Positions 27,548 to 37,079 of a DNA stretch of 64,000 nucleotides are shown here, one piece after another. Within the stretch, counting starts at the first letter, position 1. The number at the start of each line of letters is the position of its first letter. Source of the stretch: Chitinophaga ginsengisoli. Lineage in GTDB: Bacteria; Bacteroidota; Bacteroidia; Chitinophagales; Chitinophagaceae. A program made the translations under genes and the position numbers. The notes beneath the pieces were generated by a model. That model had not been told where the DNA came from. It saw only the letters and a program-made list of their open reading frames with translations, and searched no databases. The stretch covers positions 434,001 to 498,000 of the forward strand of contig NZ_PYGK01000005.1 of NCBI RefSeq assembly GCF_003014595.1. The letters are read 5' to 3'.

Positions 27548-30500
27548 TTAGAAATTAAGTTGAAGACCAAAGAGCAGCTGTGTAGTAGCCGGATAATAAT
27601 TCAGGCTGCTGTTGACCCCCGGATACAAGCCATTCACCGGAATAAGATCGGGATCTCCACCGGTAAATTTGGAGAAGGTATACAGGTTCCTGGCCGTAAA
27701 GTATACGCGCAGGGTACTGAGATACTTGAACCTTACAGGCTGTGTATATCCCAGGGACACATTATCTATCTTCACGAAACTGCCTGATTCCAGGAAGTAG
27801 TCAGACAGGGCTGAACTGGTGGAAGCGCTGGTCAGCTTTGAATATTTGCTGCCGTCATAGGCGGTTGTCAGTACATTGGCGTCTGACTGTGTTGCAGGTG
27901 TACCAAGATAGAATGCTACCGTGTTGAATACCTTATATCCAAAGGAGCCACGCAGGAAGATGTTCAGGTCCCAGTGTTTATACGTAAACGTATTTCCCAG
28001 GCTGGCAGTGAATTGCGGCAACCCATTGCCTACAAACTGTTTATCATCATTATTGGCTTTATCTGCCGTGATAACTTCTCCTTTTTTATTGTATACCAGC
28101 AGTGCACCATTGTCATTTACACCGGCTGATTTCAGTGCATAAAAACTACCAATACGCTTGTCTTCCTGTAAACGTTGCAGGTTACCAGGACTACCCGGCG
28201 CGGGCATGCCCACTACATCTATATATTTCTGTCCCTTAAAAAGCTCATTGGAAAAGGAAACGAATTTATTGCTGTTGCTGGCGCCGGCAAAGGAAAGGTT
28301 GTAATTGAAGTTCTTTCTCTTTATAACGCTGGCATTCAACTGTAATTCTATACCCGAATTTTTCATAGTACCCACATTGGCGTAGGTCTGACCCTGGATG
28401 TTTGGCGGATTTGATACAGCGTAATATCCCAGCAGGTCTTTATTGGTACGGATATAATAGTTCAGGCTACCGGTAATACGGCTATCCAGCACTTCGAAAT
28501 CCATGCCCAGGTTAAAGTTGAGCGCTTTCTCCCAGTGCAGGTCGTAGTTGGTATTCTGGCTTGGACCCCATACCTGGTAGGTAACACCGTTGAATATATA
28601 ATATCCGTAGCCGCTATAGGTATCCAGCGACAGATAGTTGTCGAAGTCCTGGTTGCCCGTTTCTCCGTAATCGGCCCTGAGCTTTAGTTCATTCAACCAG
28701 GAAATGCCCTGCATGAATTTTTCCTGACTGATTCTCCATGCTGCTGATACCGCCGGGAAATATCCCCATTTGTTATTGCGTCCGAATTTTGAAGAGCCTT
28801 CTCTTCTGATGCTGGCAGCCAGGAAATATTTCTGGTCCAGGTCATAGTTCACACGACCAAAGAACGCCACCAGCCTGGAGTCGTTTTTATACGAACCAAC
28901 ATTATTCTGGCCTTCTTCCAGGTTCCACAAACCAGAGCCCAGGTTATTCCAGGTCAGCACGTTAGAAGGGAAGTTTTCATTGGAACCGGACAGGCCGGAG
29001 TAGGTAAACTGCTGGAAGGAATAACCACCAAGTAACCTGATAGCATGTTTGTCAAAATTCAGGGAATAGTTGCCAATCCACTCAAAGCTCTTCTGGTCAC
29101 TCTCGTCATATTTTTGAGAAGCAGTATTTCTACCCGTTCCTCCATTGATAGCCGCTACGTTGGTATTGGTGTTAGGCGTAAAATGCATTTCGCGGAAAAC
29201 GGAATTCACCTGACCTACAGTGACGATAGTATTCAGGTTCTTCAACAGGTTGATCTTGAAGGACCCATTGATGTCCAGGTATTTGATGTCCTGTTGTGCC
29301 AATACCGTTTTGGCTGCCTCCAACGGATTATTGGAAAAGAAGCCTGTTCTGATATAAGCGTATTTGCCTGTACTGTCATAGGGAGACAATGTTGGGTTTA
29401 GCGTCAGGGCATAATTGAAGCCTGAATAATCTGCCATATTGGTTTTCGCCATTCTGGGTGCGACATTCAGGTTTACGCTGTACAGACCATTGGCGGAAGT
29501 GTGGTTCAAGTTGACACGTGCGCCATATTCTTCCTTGGAAGACCGGTAATCAATACCATTGGCCTTCCGGTAATCGGCAGACGCCATAAAATTGGTGCGG
29601 TCTGAGCCACCGGAGAACTGCAGTGTATGTTTCTGTGACAGGGTAGGGTTCCTGCTTACAGTCTTCAGCCAGTCGGTATTACCGCCATGGTCCACTCCCC
29701 GGTTATGTGCCAGGAACTCATCCCTTGAAAGCACGGACAATTTATTGGTGATGAAATCCAGTCCCATATAGCCGTCGTAGAACAGACGGGAGTCGCCAGT
29801 ACCTTTCTTGGTGGTGATAACGATTACACCATTGCTACCACGTGTACCGTATATAGCGGAAGCAGCACCACCTTTCAACACATCGATGGACTCAATATCG
29901 TTCTGGTTCAGGTTATCTATATTCCCACCAGGAACGCCATTAATGACATACAAAGGTCCAAGTCCTGCGTTACGGGAGGAAACACCACGTAACTGTACAC
30001 TGGGAGTAGAGTTAGGATCCGCTGCGGCGCTGTTGGCGATGGTTAGACCAGCCACTTTACCCTGCATGGACATCAATGCACCGTTACCACCTACTGATAA
30101 CAGCTCTTTGGATGAGAGATGGGTAATGGCGCTGGACACTTCTTTCTTGTTCAGGGTACCATAACCAACACTTATCACATTCACGCCACCCAGGGTTGTG
30201 CCTGCAGCAGAAAGGGCTACAGTGACCTGGTTCCTGTTACCTACGGCAATAGATCTTTCAGTATACCCGATATATGAAACTAATATCGTAATATTAGCTG
30301 CTGCATGTTGCAGGGTAAATTCACCTTTATCGTTGGTAATGGCGCCATTGGATGTACCTTTTATGGCAACCGTAGCCCCGACCAATGGAACGCCGTCTTC
30401 GTCAGTTACTTTGCCCCGCAGAAGAAAACTGGCAGGCGCCGTTGTATCAGCCTGCTGCGGCCGGTGGGTGGCTTCAATCAGCACCACTTTGTCGCGGATA

Positions 30501-30826
30501 TGGTAAGTAACCGGTAAGCCCTTTAAACTTTCGTTCAGGGCGGTGGAGAGCGAAGCATCCTTAATATCTATGCTGATAACCGTGGATTTATCCAATACAG
30601 TTTCATTCCATAGAAAAGAATAGTCTGTGCGGGCCTCAATATACCTGAATACTTTTTCAAGTGTGATCCTTTTGGATGATATGGTCAGGTTTTGAGAATA
30701 GCCGGTGGCACATACATGCAATGAGCCGAAAAGAAGCAGAACAGCAGTAATTCTCATAATCAATAGCAGTTTGGCAGGCAAACGCCTTCCCCTGGCAGCT
30801 ACTTTGCCGCAAGCGAGTAGTTCCAT
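27548..30826 (-). CDS. SusC/RagA TonB-dependent transporter with STN signalling domain
   Basis: 1092 residues. After a signal peptide (ITAVLLLFGSLHVCATGYSQ) comes a secretin/TonB N-terminal (STN) domain (about 48-115), which talks to a FecR anti-sigma factor. A CarboxypepD_reg-like Ig domain (LRGKVTDEDGVPLVGATVAIKG, about 133-210), the plug (about 215-340; YGTLNKKEVSSAITHLSS, PLYVINGVPGGNIDNLN, GTRGSNGVIVITTKKG) and a 22-strand barrel follow, ending in ...LLFGLQLNF. The long N-terminus before the hydrophobic core is usual for Chitinophaga SusC. It works with the adjacent SusD and, through STN, with FecR. Confidence 0.97.
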   Translation of the reverse strand: MELLACGKVAARGRRLPAKLLLIMRITAVLLLFGSLHVCATGYSQNLTISSKRITLEKVFRYIEARTDYSFLWNETVLDKSTVISIDIKDASLSTALNESLKGLPVTYHIRDKVVLIEATHRPQQADTTAPASFLLRGKVTDEDGVPLVGATVAIKGTSNGAITNDKGEFTLQHAAANITILVSYIGYTERSIAVGNRNQVTVALSAAGTTLGGVNVISVGYGTLNKKEVSSAITHLSSKELLSVGGNGALMSMQGKVAGLTIANSAAADPNSTPSVQLRGVSSRNAGLGPLYVINGVPGGNIDNLNQNDIESIDVLKGGAASAIYGTRGSNGVIVITTKKGTGDSRLFYDGYMGLDFITNKLSVLSRDEFLAHNRGVDHGGNTDWLKTVSRNPTLSQKHTLQFSGGSDRTNFMASADYRKANGIDYRSSKEEYGARVNLNHTSANGLYSVNLNVAPRMAKTNMADYSGFNYALTLNPTLSPYDSTGKYAYIRTGFFSNNPLEAAKTVLAQQDIKYLDINGSFKINLLKNLNTIVTVGQVNSVFREMHFTPNTNTNVAAINGGTGRNTASQKYDESDQKSFEWIGNYSLNFDKHAIRLLGGYSFQQFTYSGLSGSNENFPSNVLTWNNLGSGLWNLEEGQNNVGSYKNDSRLVAFFGRVNYDLDQKYFLAASIRREGSSKFGRNNKWGYFPAVSAAWRISQEKFMQGISWLNELKLRADYGETGNQDFDNYLSLDTYSGYGYYIFNGVTYQVWGPSQNTNYDLHWEKALNFNLGMDFEVLDSRITGSLNYYIRTNKDLLGYYAVSNPPNIQGQTYANVGTMKNSGIELQLNASVIKRKNFNYNLSFAGASNSNKFVSFSNELFKGQKYIDVVGMPAPGSPGNLQRLQEDKRIGSFYALKSAGVNDNGALLVYNKKGEVITADKANNDDKQFVGNGLPQFTASLGNTFTYKHWDLNIFLRGSFGYKVFNTVAFYLGTPATQSDANVLTTAYDGSKYSKLTSASTSSALSDYFLESGSFVKIDNVSLGYTQPVRFKYLSTLRVYFTARNLYTFSKFTGGDPDLIPVNGLYPGVNSSLNYYPATTQLLFGLQLNF

Positions 30827-31045
30827 ACTTTTGTGAAAGTGGATTTAAAAGTTAAACAGTCAATTCAAGCAATCTTGGTTGGATAACGGAAAGTCCATTC
30901 ACGCGGGTCCTGACGGCAATCGGGATCCGCTTTTTATTGTTCTCCGTCCGCTGGATAAAAAGTTGGCTAATACATCATACGTGGTTCGGTTTAATTGTGG
31001 AAAAAATATATTCGTGGAAATGTAACCCTACGGACAATATTGATC

Positions 31046-32206
31046 CTAAGGCAGTATTGTTATCGTTCTATCGCTTATATTATAGTGTACCCCATTTGTC
31101 CCTAAAAATTCCATTACTATTGATAAATTAACGTCCCTGTGAAGAGAACCTCCGATATGGATGTCAGGGATCGCTCCCTTATAAACTATGTCTACATCGT
31201 ACCATCTGGATATCTGGCGCATCAGGTCTGCAAAATTCGTATTGTCAAAAGACAGCCTGCCTCTTGTCCAGGCAATGATCTGGTCAGTATCTACAGTTTT
31301 GGAAGACAGGCGCCCGTTGTTTCTTTCCATACGAGCCTGCTGACCCGGCTTCAGTACCATTTCCTGCATAGCCGTGCGGAGCTTTACAGCGCCCTCCAGC
31401 AGTGTGGTTCTGGCATTATCTTCATCACTGTAGTCAGTCACGTTAAACTGTGTACCCAGTACTACTACTTCTGATTTGTTAAGTTGTATCACAAACGGCA
31501 TTTCTGCAGTTTGGGCCACCTCCAGGAAAGCCTCACCAGATATCTCCACCCTTCTTTCCCTACCTGTGAATACAGTAGGAAACCTGATACTGCTGCCAGC
31601 ATTCAGCAATACCTGTGTGCCGTCGGATAGTACCAGTTTGAACTGTCGTCCCCGTGGGGTGGTCACCATATTATATACGGGTGTTGCATTTCTTACAATA
31701 CCGTTCTTATGATAATTGAGTCGTCCTTCTTCTTTCAACAGACGGGCATTGCCCTCTTGTGCCAGCACGCCATTGGAGGAGCTGTCCAATAGTATCTGGC
31801 TGCCGTTGGCGAGAGTCAGTACTGCGCCATTCTTTCCGGGTGGTGCATCAAAATCTGCGGCTGCTGTTACATTGATCGGTACAGGCTTATTACGCTGCTG
31901 CAGTGAAATGTTCACCAGCAGCAGGATCACTGCCGCTGCTGCAGTTGCTGCCGCCGCTTTCCACCAGCCGAATACCCGTTTTTTCTTTTCCAGTCTGTCT
32001 TCCAGCAAGGTAAACACAGCCGAAGGATCATAGTCCTTTGAATGAACGGCATAAGCCGGATCCTGGAATGTTTCATCCAGCCATTGGTCTATGACTTCCG
32101 GATAGGTACCTTCATCGATGTATGCATACAGCTTTTCCAGTTCTCCATCCTGCAGGGTATCATCCCGGTATCGTTTCAGTAACTGTTCAAATTCAGCCTT
32201 GTTCAT
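31046..32206 (-). CDS. FecR family anti-sigma factor
   Basis: 386 residues. A cytosolic N-terminal segment (about 1-80, sigma-binding) precedes one membrane helix (about 84-102, AAAATAAAAVILLLVNISLQ). A periplasmic FecR domain follows (about 120-290; VTTPRGRQFKLVLSDGTQVLLNAGSSIRFP, EVSGEAFLEV-like motif) and a C-terminal DUF4974 domain (LSFDNTNFADLMRQISRWYDVDI). It lies between the ECF sigma gene (80 bp) and susC (219 bp), the usual arrangement for ligand-controlled SusCD loci. Confidence 0.96.
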   Translation of the reverse strand: MNKAEFEQLLKRYRDDTLQDGELEKLYAYIDEGTYPEVIDQWLDETFQDPAYAVHSKDYDPSAVFTLLEDRLEKKKRVFGWWKAAAATAAAAVILLLVNISLQQRNKPVPINVTAAADFDAPPGKNGAVLTLANGSQILLDSSSNGVLAQEGNARLLKEEGRLNYHKNGIVRNATPVYNMVTTPRGRQFKLVLSDGTQVLLNAGSSIRFPTVFTGRERRVEISGEAFLEVAQTAEMPFVIQLNKSEVVVLGTQFNVTDYSDEDNARTTLLEGAVKLRTAMQEMVLKPGQQARMERNNGRLSSKTVDTDQIIAWTRGRLSFDNTNFADLMRQISRWYDVDIVYKGAIPDIHIGGSLHRDVNLSIVMEFLGTNGVHYNISDRTITILP

Positions 32207-32286
32207 TGTATTTTATCACAGGACATGCCCGTTCTTTGTAATAGACGGATGAGCAGGAAAAAGGAAAACATGGTTTTAAAAAAAAA

Positions 32287-32886
32287 TTAGAAAAAAGTAC
32301 GTCCCAGGTGTAGTAGTGCCAGGATCAATAGGCTATCAGTCTCTTTTATGAGTAATTTCCTCAATATCAGCAAGGCACGCACCATATAGGTTTTGGAGGA
32401 AAGGGGGGATATTTCCAGGCGCCCGGCAATTTCTTTATGGCTAAGCCCTTCCAGCTGGCTGAGTGTGAATACCTGCTGTAGTTTCAGTGGCAGGCTGCTG
32501 ATAGCCGTTTTCATTTTTTCTGCTAATTGTTTTTCCTCCAGTATTTCCTGTGGAGAAATCCCTTTACTGGAAAAATATTGTTGCAGGAACTCCCGGTTGG
32601 ATTCCCGGAATATAGTGGTTCTCAGCTGGTCGCGCACCAGATTGCGTGCGATTGTATATAAATAACTGTCAAAATTTCTGACGGCGGGCAACTTTTGCCG
32701 GTGATCCCAGATCTTTAGAAAAATATCCTGGGTCAGATCTTTAGCCTGCTCCGGAGATTTTGTCAGGTGCAGGCAGGCGCCGAATACCTGGTTCCAATAA
32801 GTTTCAAACAAGTACTGATAGGCCTGCCTGTCGCCATCCGCCACAAGCCGCAACAATTCCTTATCTATGTTATTATTATTGTCCAA
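32287..32886 (-). CDS. ECF-type RNA polymerase sigma factor
   Basis: 199 residues with sigma region 2 (about 25-90; AYQYLFETYWNQVFGACLHL, AKDLTQDIFLKIW) and region 4 (about 130-185; LPLKLQQVFTLSQLEGLSHKEIAGRLEIS). The hydrophobic C-terminal tail (SLLILALLHLGRTFF) is common in Bacteroidota ECF factors next to FecR. First gene of the sigma-fecR-susC-susD unit, and presumably directs transcription of susCD when the transporter STN domain signals ligand. Confidence 0.95.
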   Translation of the reverse strand: MDNNNNIDKELLRLVADGDRQAYQYLFETYWNQVFGACLHLTKSPEQAKDLTQDIFLKIWDHRQKLPAVRNFDSYLYTIARNLVRDQLRTTIFRESNREFLQQYFSSKGISPQEILEEKQLAEKMKTAISSLPLKLQQVFTLSQLEGLSHKEIAGRLEISPLSSKTYMVRALLILRKLLIKETDSLLILALLHLGRTFF

Positions 32887-33061
32887 TAGTTAGCACCCGA
32901 AAATAAGGCACTATATAGGGCTTTTTTTTGCATTTGGCAAGTGGTGGGGAATTTTCAAGGCCGGTCTATGGAGATCAGCCTTGAAAATTCTTTTGAAACT
33001 TTTATGTTGGTGGCTTGTAAAACAAGTCGCCTCTTTTTATTGATATCTTCAAGCGATCTGT

Positions 33062-34039
33062 TTAAACGGCTTGTATCACTGGTTGCTGTGTCAGCAGCTT
33101 TACACCGAGATAGTTTGCGTAATTGAACAGCTGATGCTGGATACCTCCTTGTTTAAACCAGTCGTCGACCGGGTAAACCTCGGTATTAAAGGTTGTGTAG
33201 TTATTTTGTGGTTGTTGGTAGTCATACAGGTAGAATACGCCTGCAAGCAGTTGAATAGCTTCCTTCAGTGTCATTGATAGGCCTTCAAAATTAACTGGAA
33301 CAGCAGAAGCCTCTGGGCTCGGGTCATACAGATTGGCTACTATATTATACATCCCGTAAAAAACCGGAAAATTGGGGACAACATCATTCAGACTCTGATA
33401 GTGCCATGCGTTTGCTAAAGGCAGTTTGCCATCCAGGTCATTGGCAAAATCGCTGTTTCCCGCAGCAGGCGCTGCAAAGGTGATAAGGGAAATATTGTCG
33501 GCAGGCTTTTGCAGCTGCTGAAGGGTATGTACGTAAAATGACGTATATACATTCGCCATATTTCCCCCCAGGCTATGTCCTGCAATAATCAGTTGTTTAC
33601 CATTCCCAACCGTATTTTTTAACAGATATTCATGTATGTGCAAGCCAGAGCCCAATGAGTCCTGCATATACATCATATTACCGAAGGCAAGATAGGCGCC
33701 AGTGCTGATAAGGGGCTTTGGTGTACTGGCATAAGGCCAGTTTGCCATTGTTACTACACCCATATCTTCCAGTACCCAGTTAGCAAAAACATCCCAGTCA
33801 CTAAAAACGCCGGGAGTAACTGATCCGCGGATGATGAGTGCATAATTGTTTCCGGTAGTGTCTACTGCAATAAATGCGTAGTTAGCGTCGAGCGTCGGGA
33901 TGCCATTCCAGACGATTTTCCAGCCCGGCACAAGTTTTCCAATGTCTGAAACCGGGTGAGGAGCAGTAGCAACAGAACAAAGTTGTACAGCAATTTTTGC
34001 ATTTGCAGGTTGATTGCTGTTAGATGTGGTAGTTCCCAT
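33062..34039 (-). CDS. Lipase (class 3)-family alpha/beta hydrolase
   Basis: 325 residues without a signal peptide. The nucleophile elbow GHSLGG has Ser156. Upstream RGSVTP is the expected oxyanion-loop region (ALIIRGSVTPGVFSDWDVFAN), and LITFAAPAAGNSDFAND is the class 3 lipase segment downstream of the nucleophile. The likely catalytic Asp is in NDVVPNF and the His in IQHQLFNYANYLG. Such enzymes hydrolyse acylglycerols or other esters; cytosolic members are common in Bacteroidota. It stands alone. Confidence 0.85.
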   Translation of the reverse strand: MGTTTSNSNQPANAKIAVQLCSVATAPHPVSDIGKLVPGWKIVWNGIPTLDANYAFIAVDTTGNNYALIIRGSVTPGVFSDWDVFANWVLEDMGVVTMANWPYASTPKPLISTGAYLAFGNMMYMQDSLGSGLHIHEYLLKNTVGNGKQLIIAGHSLGGNMANVYTSFYVHTLQQLQKPADNISLITFAAPAAGNSDFANDLDGKLPLANAWHYQSLNDVVPNFPVFYGMYNIVANLYDPSPEASAVPVNFEGLSMTLKEAIQLLAGVFYLYDYQQPQNNYTTFNTEVYPVDDWFKQGGIQHQLFNYANYLGVKLLTQQPVIQAV

Positions 34040-34326
34040 AGTTATGGTTTTTTGGAGATGAAAAATGGGGATTAAAAAAGGTTTTCTACGTGGTCTGATG
34101 GTTACTTCGAGAACTGAAGTTAATGAGTTTATAAATATGGCGAATGAAATGTGTCATTATTAACAATTTATGTGGGAACCAAACACAGCAGCGTTGGGCG
34201 TTTTCGGAGCGGGATAAAAGTTGGTATATGCTGAATGTTTCTCCAGCAGGAAGATGGAACAACAGCATAACAGATGTTCATTATATAAATTATATTTGCT
34301 GCAACTTCAACCCTAAAAACTCACTT

Positions 34327-34866
34327 ATGTACAGACTTATTCTGCTACTTAGCTGTTTAGGCTTTCAACAAGCCATTGCGCAGGTGAAAGAAACCAAAGC
34401 ACCCGCTACCCTGAAATCTGTCTTATTAGCGCAGTTTAAAACCACCTGGAATCAGCAGGAGTGGTTTGTACCAGTTGCCAAAGCAATAGAAGGCATTACA
34501 GCCGAACAGGCCTCGTGGAAACCTTCAGATTCCAGTCATTCCGTTGGTGAACTGGCGTATCATCTGCTGTTCTGGAATAAACGGCTGCTCAATGATTTTA
34601 ACGGAAAAGACAAGGGGACATTCAGCGGAAACAATAATGAGACTTTCGATGCTTTTACAGAAGCTTCGTGGAATGCTACCGTTGAGCAATTGAGTCAGGT
34701 GATGGAAGGTTGGGAAAAGGCGATTGCAGCAGCTGATGATGCAAAGCTACAGGAATGGTATGGCAATATTGCGAATATGAATGTGCATAACGCGTATCAT
34801 ACGGGGCAGATCCTTTATATCCGGAAACAGGCGGGGAACTGGAATGCGGAGAAAGGCGTTAAGTAG
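34327..34866 (+). CDS. Exported DinB-like four-helix protein
   Basis: 179 residues from the ATG at 34327, chosen because it begins a signal peptide (MYRLILLLSCLGFQQAIAQ); an upstream frame extension lacks coding character. The body is a DinB/YfiT-type four-helix bundle (SVLLAQFKTTWNQQEWF; SHSVGELAYHLLFWNKRLLNDF; MNVHNAYHTGQILYIRKQAGNW), with His residues placed as in the metal-binding triad. DinB proteins often transfer thiols or act as metal-dependent hydrolases; the role here is unknown. The QueD relic follows 32 bp later. Confidence 0.82.
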   Translation: MYRLILLLSCLGFQQAIAQVKETKAPATLKSVLLAQFKTTWNQQEWFVPVAKAIEGITAEQASWKPSDSSHSVGELAYHLLFWNKRLLNDFNGKDKGTFSGNNNETFDAFTEASWNATVEQLSQVMEGWEKAIAAADDAKLQEWYGNIANMNVHNAYHTGQILYIRKQAGNWNAEKGVK

Positions 34867-34898
34867 ATCGCATTTATATAAGTGTTTAATTGCTGTAG

Positions 34899-35066
34899 AT
34901 TGTATGGGTACCCTGGCAGCCGACCTGTGAGAATATGGTGCTGGATTTTTCCCGGTGTATTATCAGCAAGCTACCTGAACGGGTGGAACTCTGCAGTCTG
35001 AAGTTGTATGAGACAGATACTTCTTATGCTGAGTGGTATGCCAGCGATAATATGGCGACAATCTGA
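34899..35066 (+). pseudogene. 6-carboxytetrahydropterin synthase (QueD) C-terminal relic
   Basis: A 55-residue open stretch, from just after a stop codon at 34896 to tga at 35064. It contains PWQPTCENMVLDF and later LKLYETDTSYAEWY. These match the PTaEN and V-x-E-T-x-t-S-a-x-Y segments that close QueD/6-pyruvoyl-tetrahydropterin synthase. There is no start codon in frame before the homology, and the N-terminal zinc-binding His residues are missing. It is therefore a truncated remnant rather than a functional gene. Confidence 0.7.
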
Positions 35067-35570
35067 TCTTACTTTTACTTGAATTTCCCCCTTTTTTTAC
35101 CGTCTGCGAGAACTGCAAGCAAATACCACCTAATGATCTTCTTTTAGTTTATATAAACCTTAAAATGTATTTCATTCTGATGTTTTGTTAAAAAACAATC
35201 AGCCTTTGTGAAAATTGAATATTTAATATCATGGATTTATCCATAATTTGAACGCCAATAGTCCACGTTTTTTTTGAAATGTTATGCTAACGTTTGCATA
35301 AATAAACGTCAACTCACAAACCCGGGAAATTTTTCAGCGCATTACGATTGAAAGAAGAGAAAGAAAAGCAGGAATAACCAGCAGCAAGGGCGCGTATAAT
35401 TCGTTTACGGCAGTATTTAATTGGTTCAGTAGGGCCACTATCTTGATGTGATCATTAAAGATATTGCACTACTGCAGGGAATGCTTTGTTCTCCTGGCAA
35501 CCGGTGTATCAGTATGTAACAGAGAAAAAATTCTGAGTAACCTATATTAATCAATCGTAGAAAATTTAAA
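35067..35570. other. Intergenic region, about 500 bp
   Basis: An AT-rich stretch between the QueD relic and the fucosidase gene. A few short open frames exist but none has recognisable homology. The fucosidase promoter is presumably in the last 150 bp; no clear box was found. Confidence 0.5.
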
Positions 35571-36998
35571 ATGAAAAAACTTGCTATCCTTTTATTCACA
35601 CTTTCCCTGACACCCATGCTGCTTACTGCTCAGCAGGACGCCGGCCATGACAGGAAAATGCAATGGTGGCGCGAAGCGCGTTTTGGTATGTTTATCCATT
35701 GGGGTGTATATGCTGTTCCTGCCGGTACGTACAAGGGCCAGCGCATCAACCGCATTGGCGAATGGATCATGAACCGGGGTAAAATACCGGTGGCCGATTA
35801 CCAGGATTTTGCCAGACAGTTCAATCCTGTAAAATATGATCCCGATGCATGGGTAAGAATGGCAAAAGACGCGGGTATGAAATACATTGTCATTACCGCC
35901 AAACATCATGATGGATTTGCCATGTTTGATTCAAAGGCCAGTACCTGGGATATTGCGGATGCTACCCCTTATCATAAAGACCTTTTGAAGCCATTAGCTG
36001 AAGCCTGCCGTAAGTACGGTATCAAACTCGGTTTTTATTATTCACAGGCACAGGACTGGAATAACCCCGGTGGTGCAGCTTCTCGCAAGATAACATCAGA
36101 AGGCTGGGCCAATCCTGATTCGGCCCGCATTGATGCATACACAGCCGCCAACAATGGACACTGGGATCCTGCTCAGACAACTAAAACAATGTCGCAATAC
36201 ATCAATGAGGTAGCAGTACCGCAGGTAAAGGAACTGTTGACCAATTATGGTGATGTGGCTGTTCTCTGGTGGGATACGCCTACTAACATGACCGATGAAT
36301 ATGCAGAAAAGTTCAATGAACTTTTGAAGCTGCAACCCAATATCATCACCAATGACCGCCTCAAACGGCCTAATTATCCCGGTGATTACAAAACGCCCGA
36401 ACAAAGAATACCCAGCCTCGGCGAACTGGATGGAAAGGACTGGGAAACCTGTATGACGATGAATGAAACCTGGGGATACAAGAGTTATGCAAACAATTGG
36501 AAGAGCCCTGAAACCCTGGTGCGTAACCTGGTGGATATTGCGTCCAAGGGTGGTAATTATTTGTTGAATGTAGGTCCTAAGGCGGACGGTACTTTCCCAC
36601 AGGAGAGCGTTGATCTGCTCAAACAGGTAGGCGACTGGATGAAGGTGAACGGCGATGCTATCTATGATACCAAAGCCAGTCCCTTTGGTTTGTTTGCCTG
36701 GGGACGTTGTACACAAAAAGAGAACGCTGACAATACAACGCTTTACTTCTCAGTATTTGAATGGCCGAAAGATGGAAAGCTGGTGATACCAGGTTTAAAG
36801 AATAAAGTGACGTCGGCTAAATTGGTGGCCAACAATAAAACATTGAAAACAAACGCCAACGGTGAAGGGCTGGCTATCGAGGTACCTGCCAACGCACTGG
36901 ATAAGATTGCTACGGTGATAAAAGTGGAAGTAAAGGGAAGGGTAGAAAGTACATTGCCACAGCAGAAGGAAAAGATGAAGGCAGGAGCGATTGACTAG
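35571..36998 (+). CDS. GH29 alpha-L-fucosidase, exported
   Basis: 475 residues with a signal peptide (1-20). The GH29 barrel is clear: MQWWREARFGMFIHWGVYAVPAG at the start, ITAKHHDGFAMFDS, LGFYYSQAQDWNNP, and the nucleophile Asp235 in AVLWWDTP. GGNYLLNVGPKADG closes the barrel, and a C-terminal beta-sandwich runs from about 385. It removes alpha-linked L-fucose from glycans, probably in the periplasm. It stands alone and ends at a terminator shared with the convergent peptidase gene. Confidence 0.95.
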   Translation: MKKLAILLFTLSLTPMLLTAQQDAGHDRKMQWWREARFGMFIHWGVYAVPAGTYKGQRINRIGEWIMNRGKIPVADYQDFARQFNPVKYDPDAWVRMAKDAGMKYIVITAKHHDGFAMFDSKASTWDIADATPYHKDLLKPLAEACRKYGIKLGFYYSQAQDWNNPGGAASRKITSEGWANPDSARIDAYTAANNGHWDPAQTTKTMSQYINEVAVPQVKELLTNYGDVAVLWWDTPTNMTDEYAEKFNELLKLQPNIITNDRLKRPNYPGDYKTPEQRIPSLGELDGKDWETCMTMNETWGYKSYANNWKSPETLVRNLVDIASKGGNYLLNVGPKADGTFPQESVDLLKQVGDWMKVNGDAIYDTKASPFGLFAWGRCTQKENADNTTLYFSVFEWPKDGKLVIPGLKNKVTSAKLVANNKTLKTNANGEGLAIEVPANALDKIATVIKVEVKGRVESTLPQQKEKMKAGAID

Positions 36999-37034
36999 CC
37001 TATTCTTCAGCGTCTTTGTATTAGTTATACCAAT

Positions 37035-37068
37035 TTATCCTGCCGGAGATTTATTTCCGGCAGGATAA
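37035..37068. terminator. Bidirectional terminator
   Basis: A perfect 13-bp inverted repeat (ttatcctgccgga / tccggcaggataa) with an 8-base loop, between the convergent fucosidase and M61 peptidase genes. Confidence 0.8.
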
Positions 37069-37079
37069 AGATTATGTGC

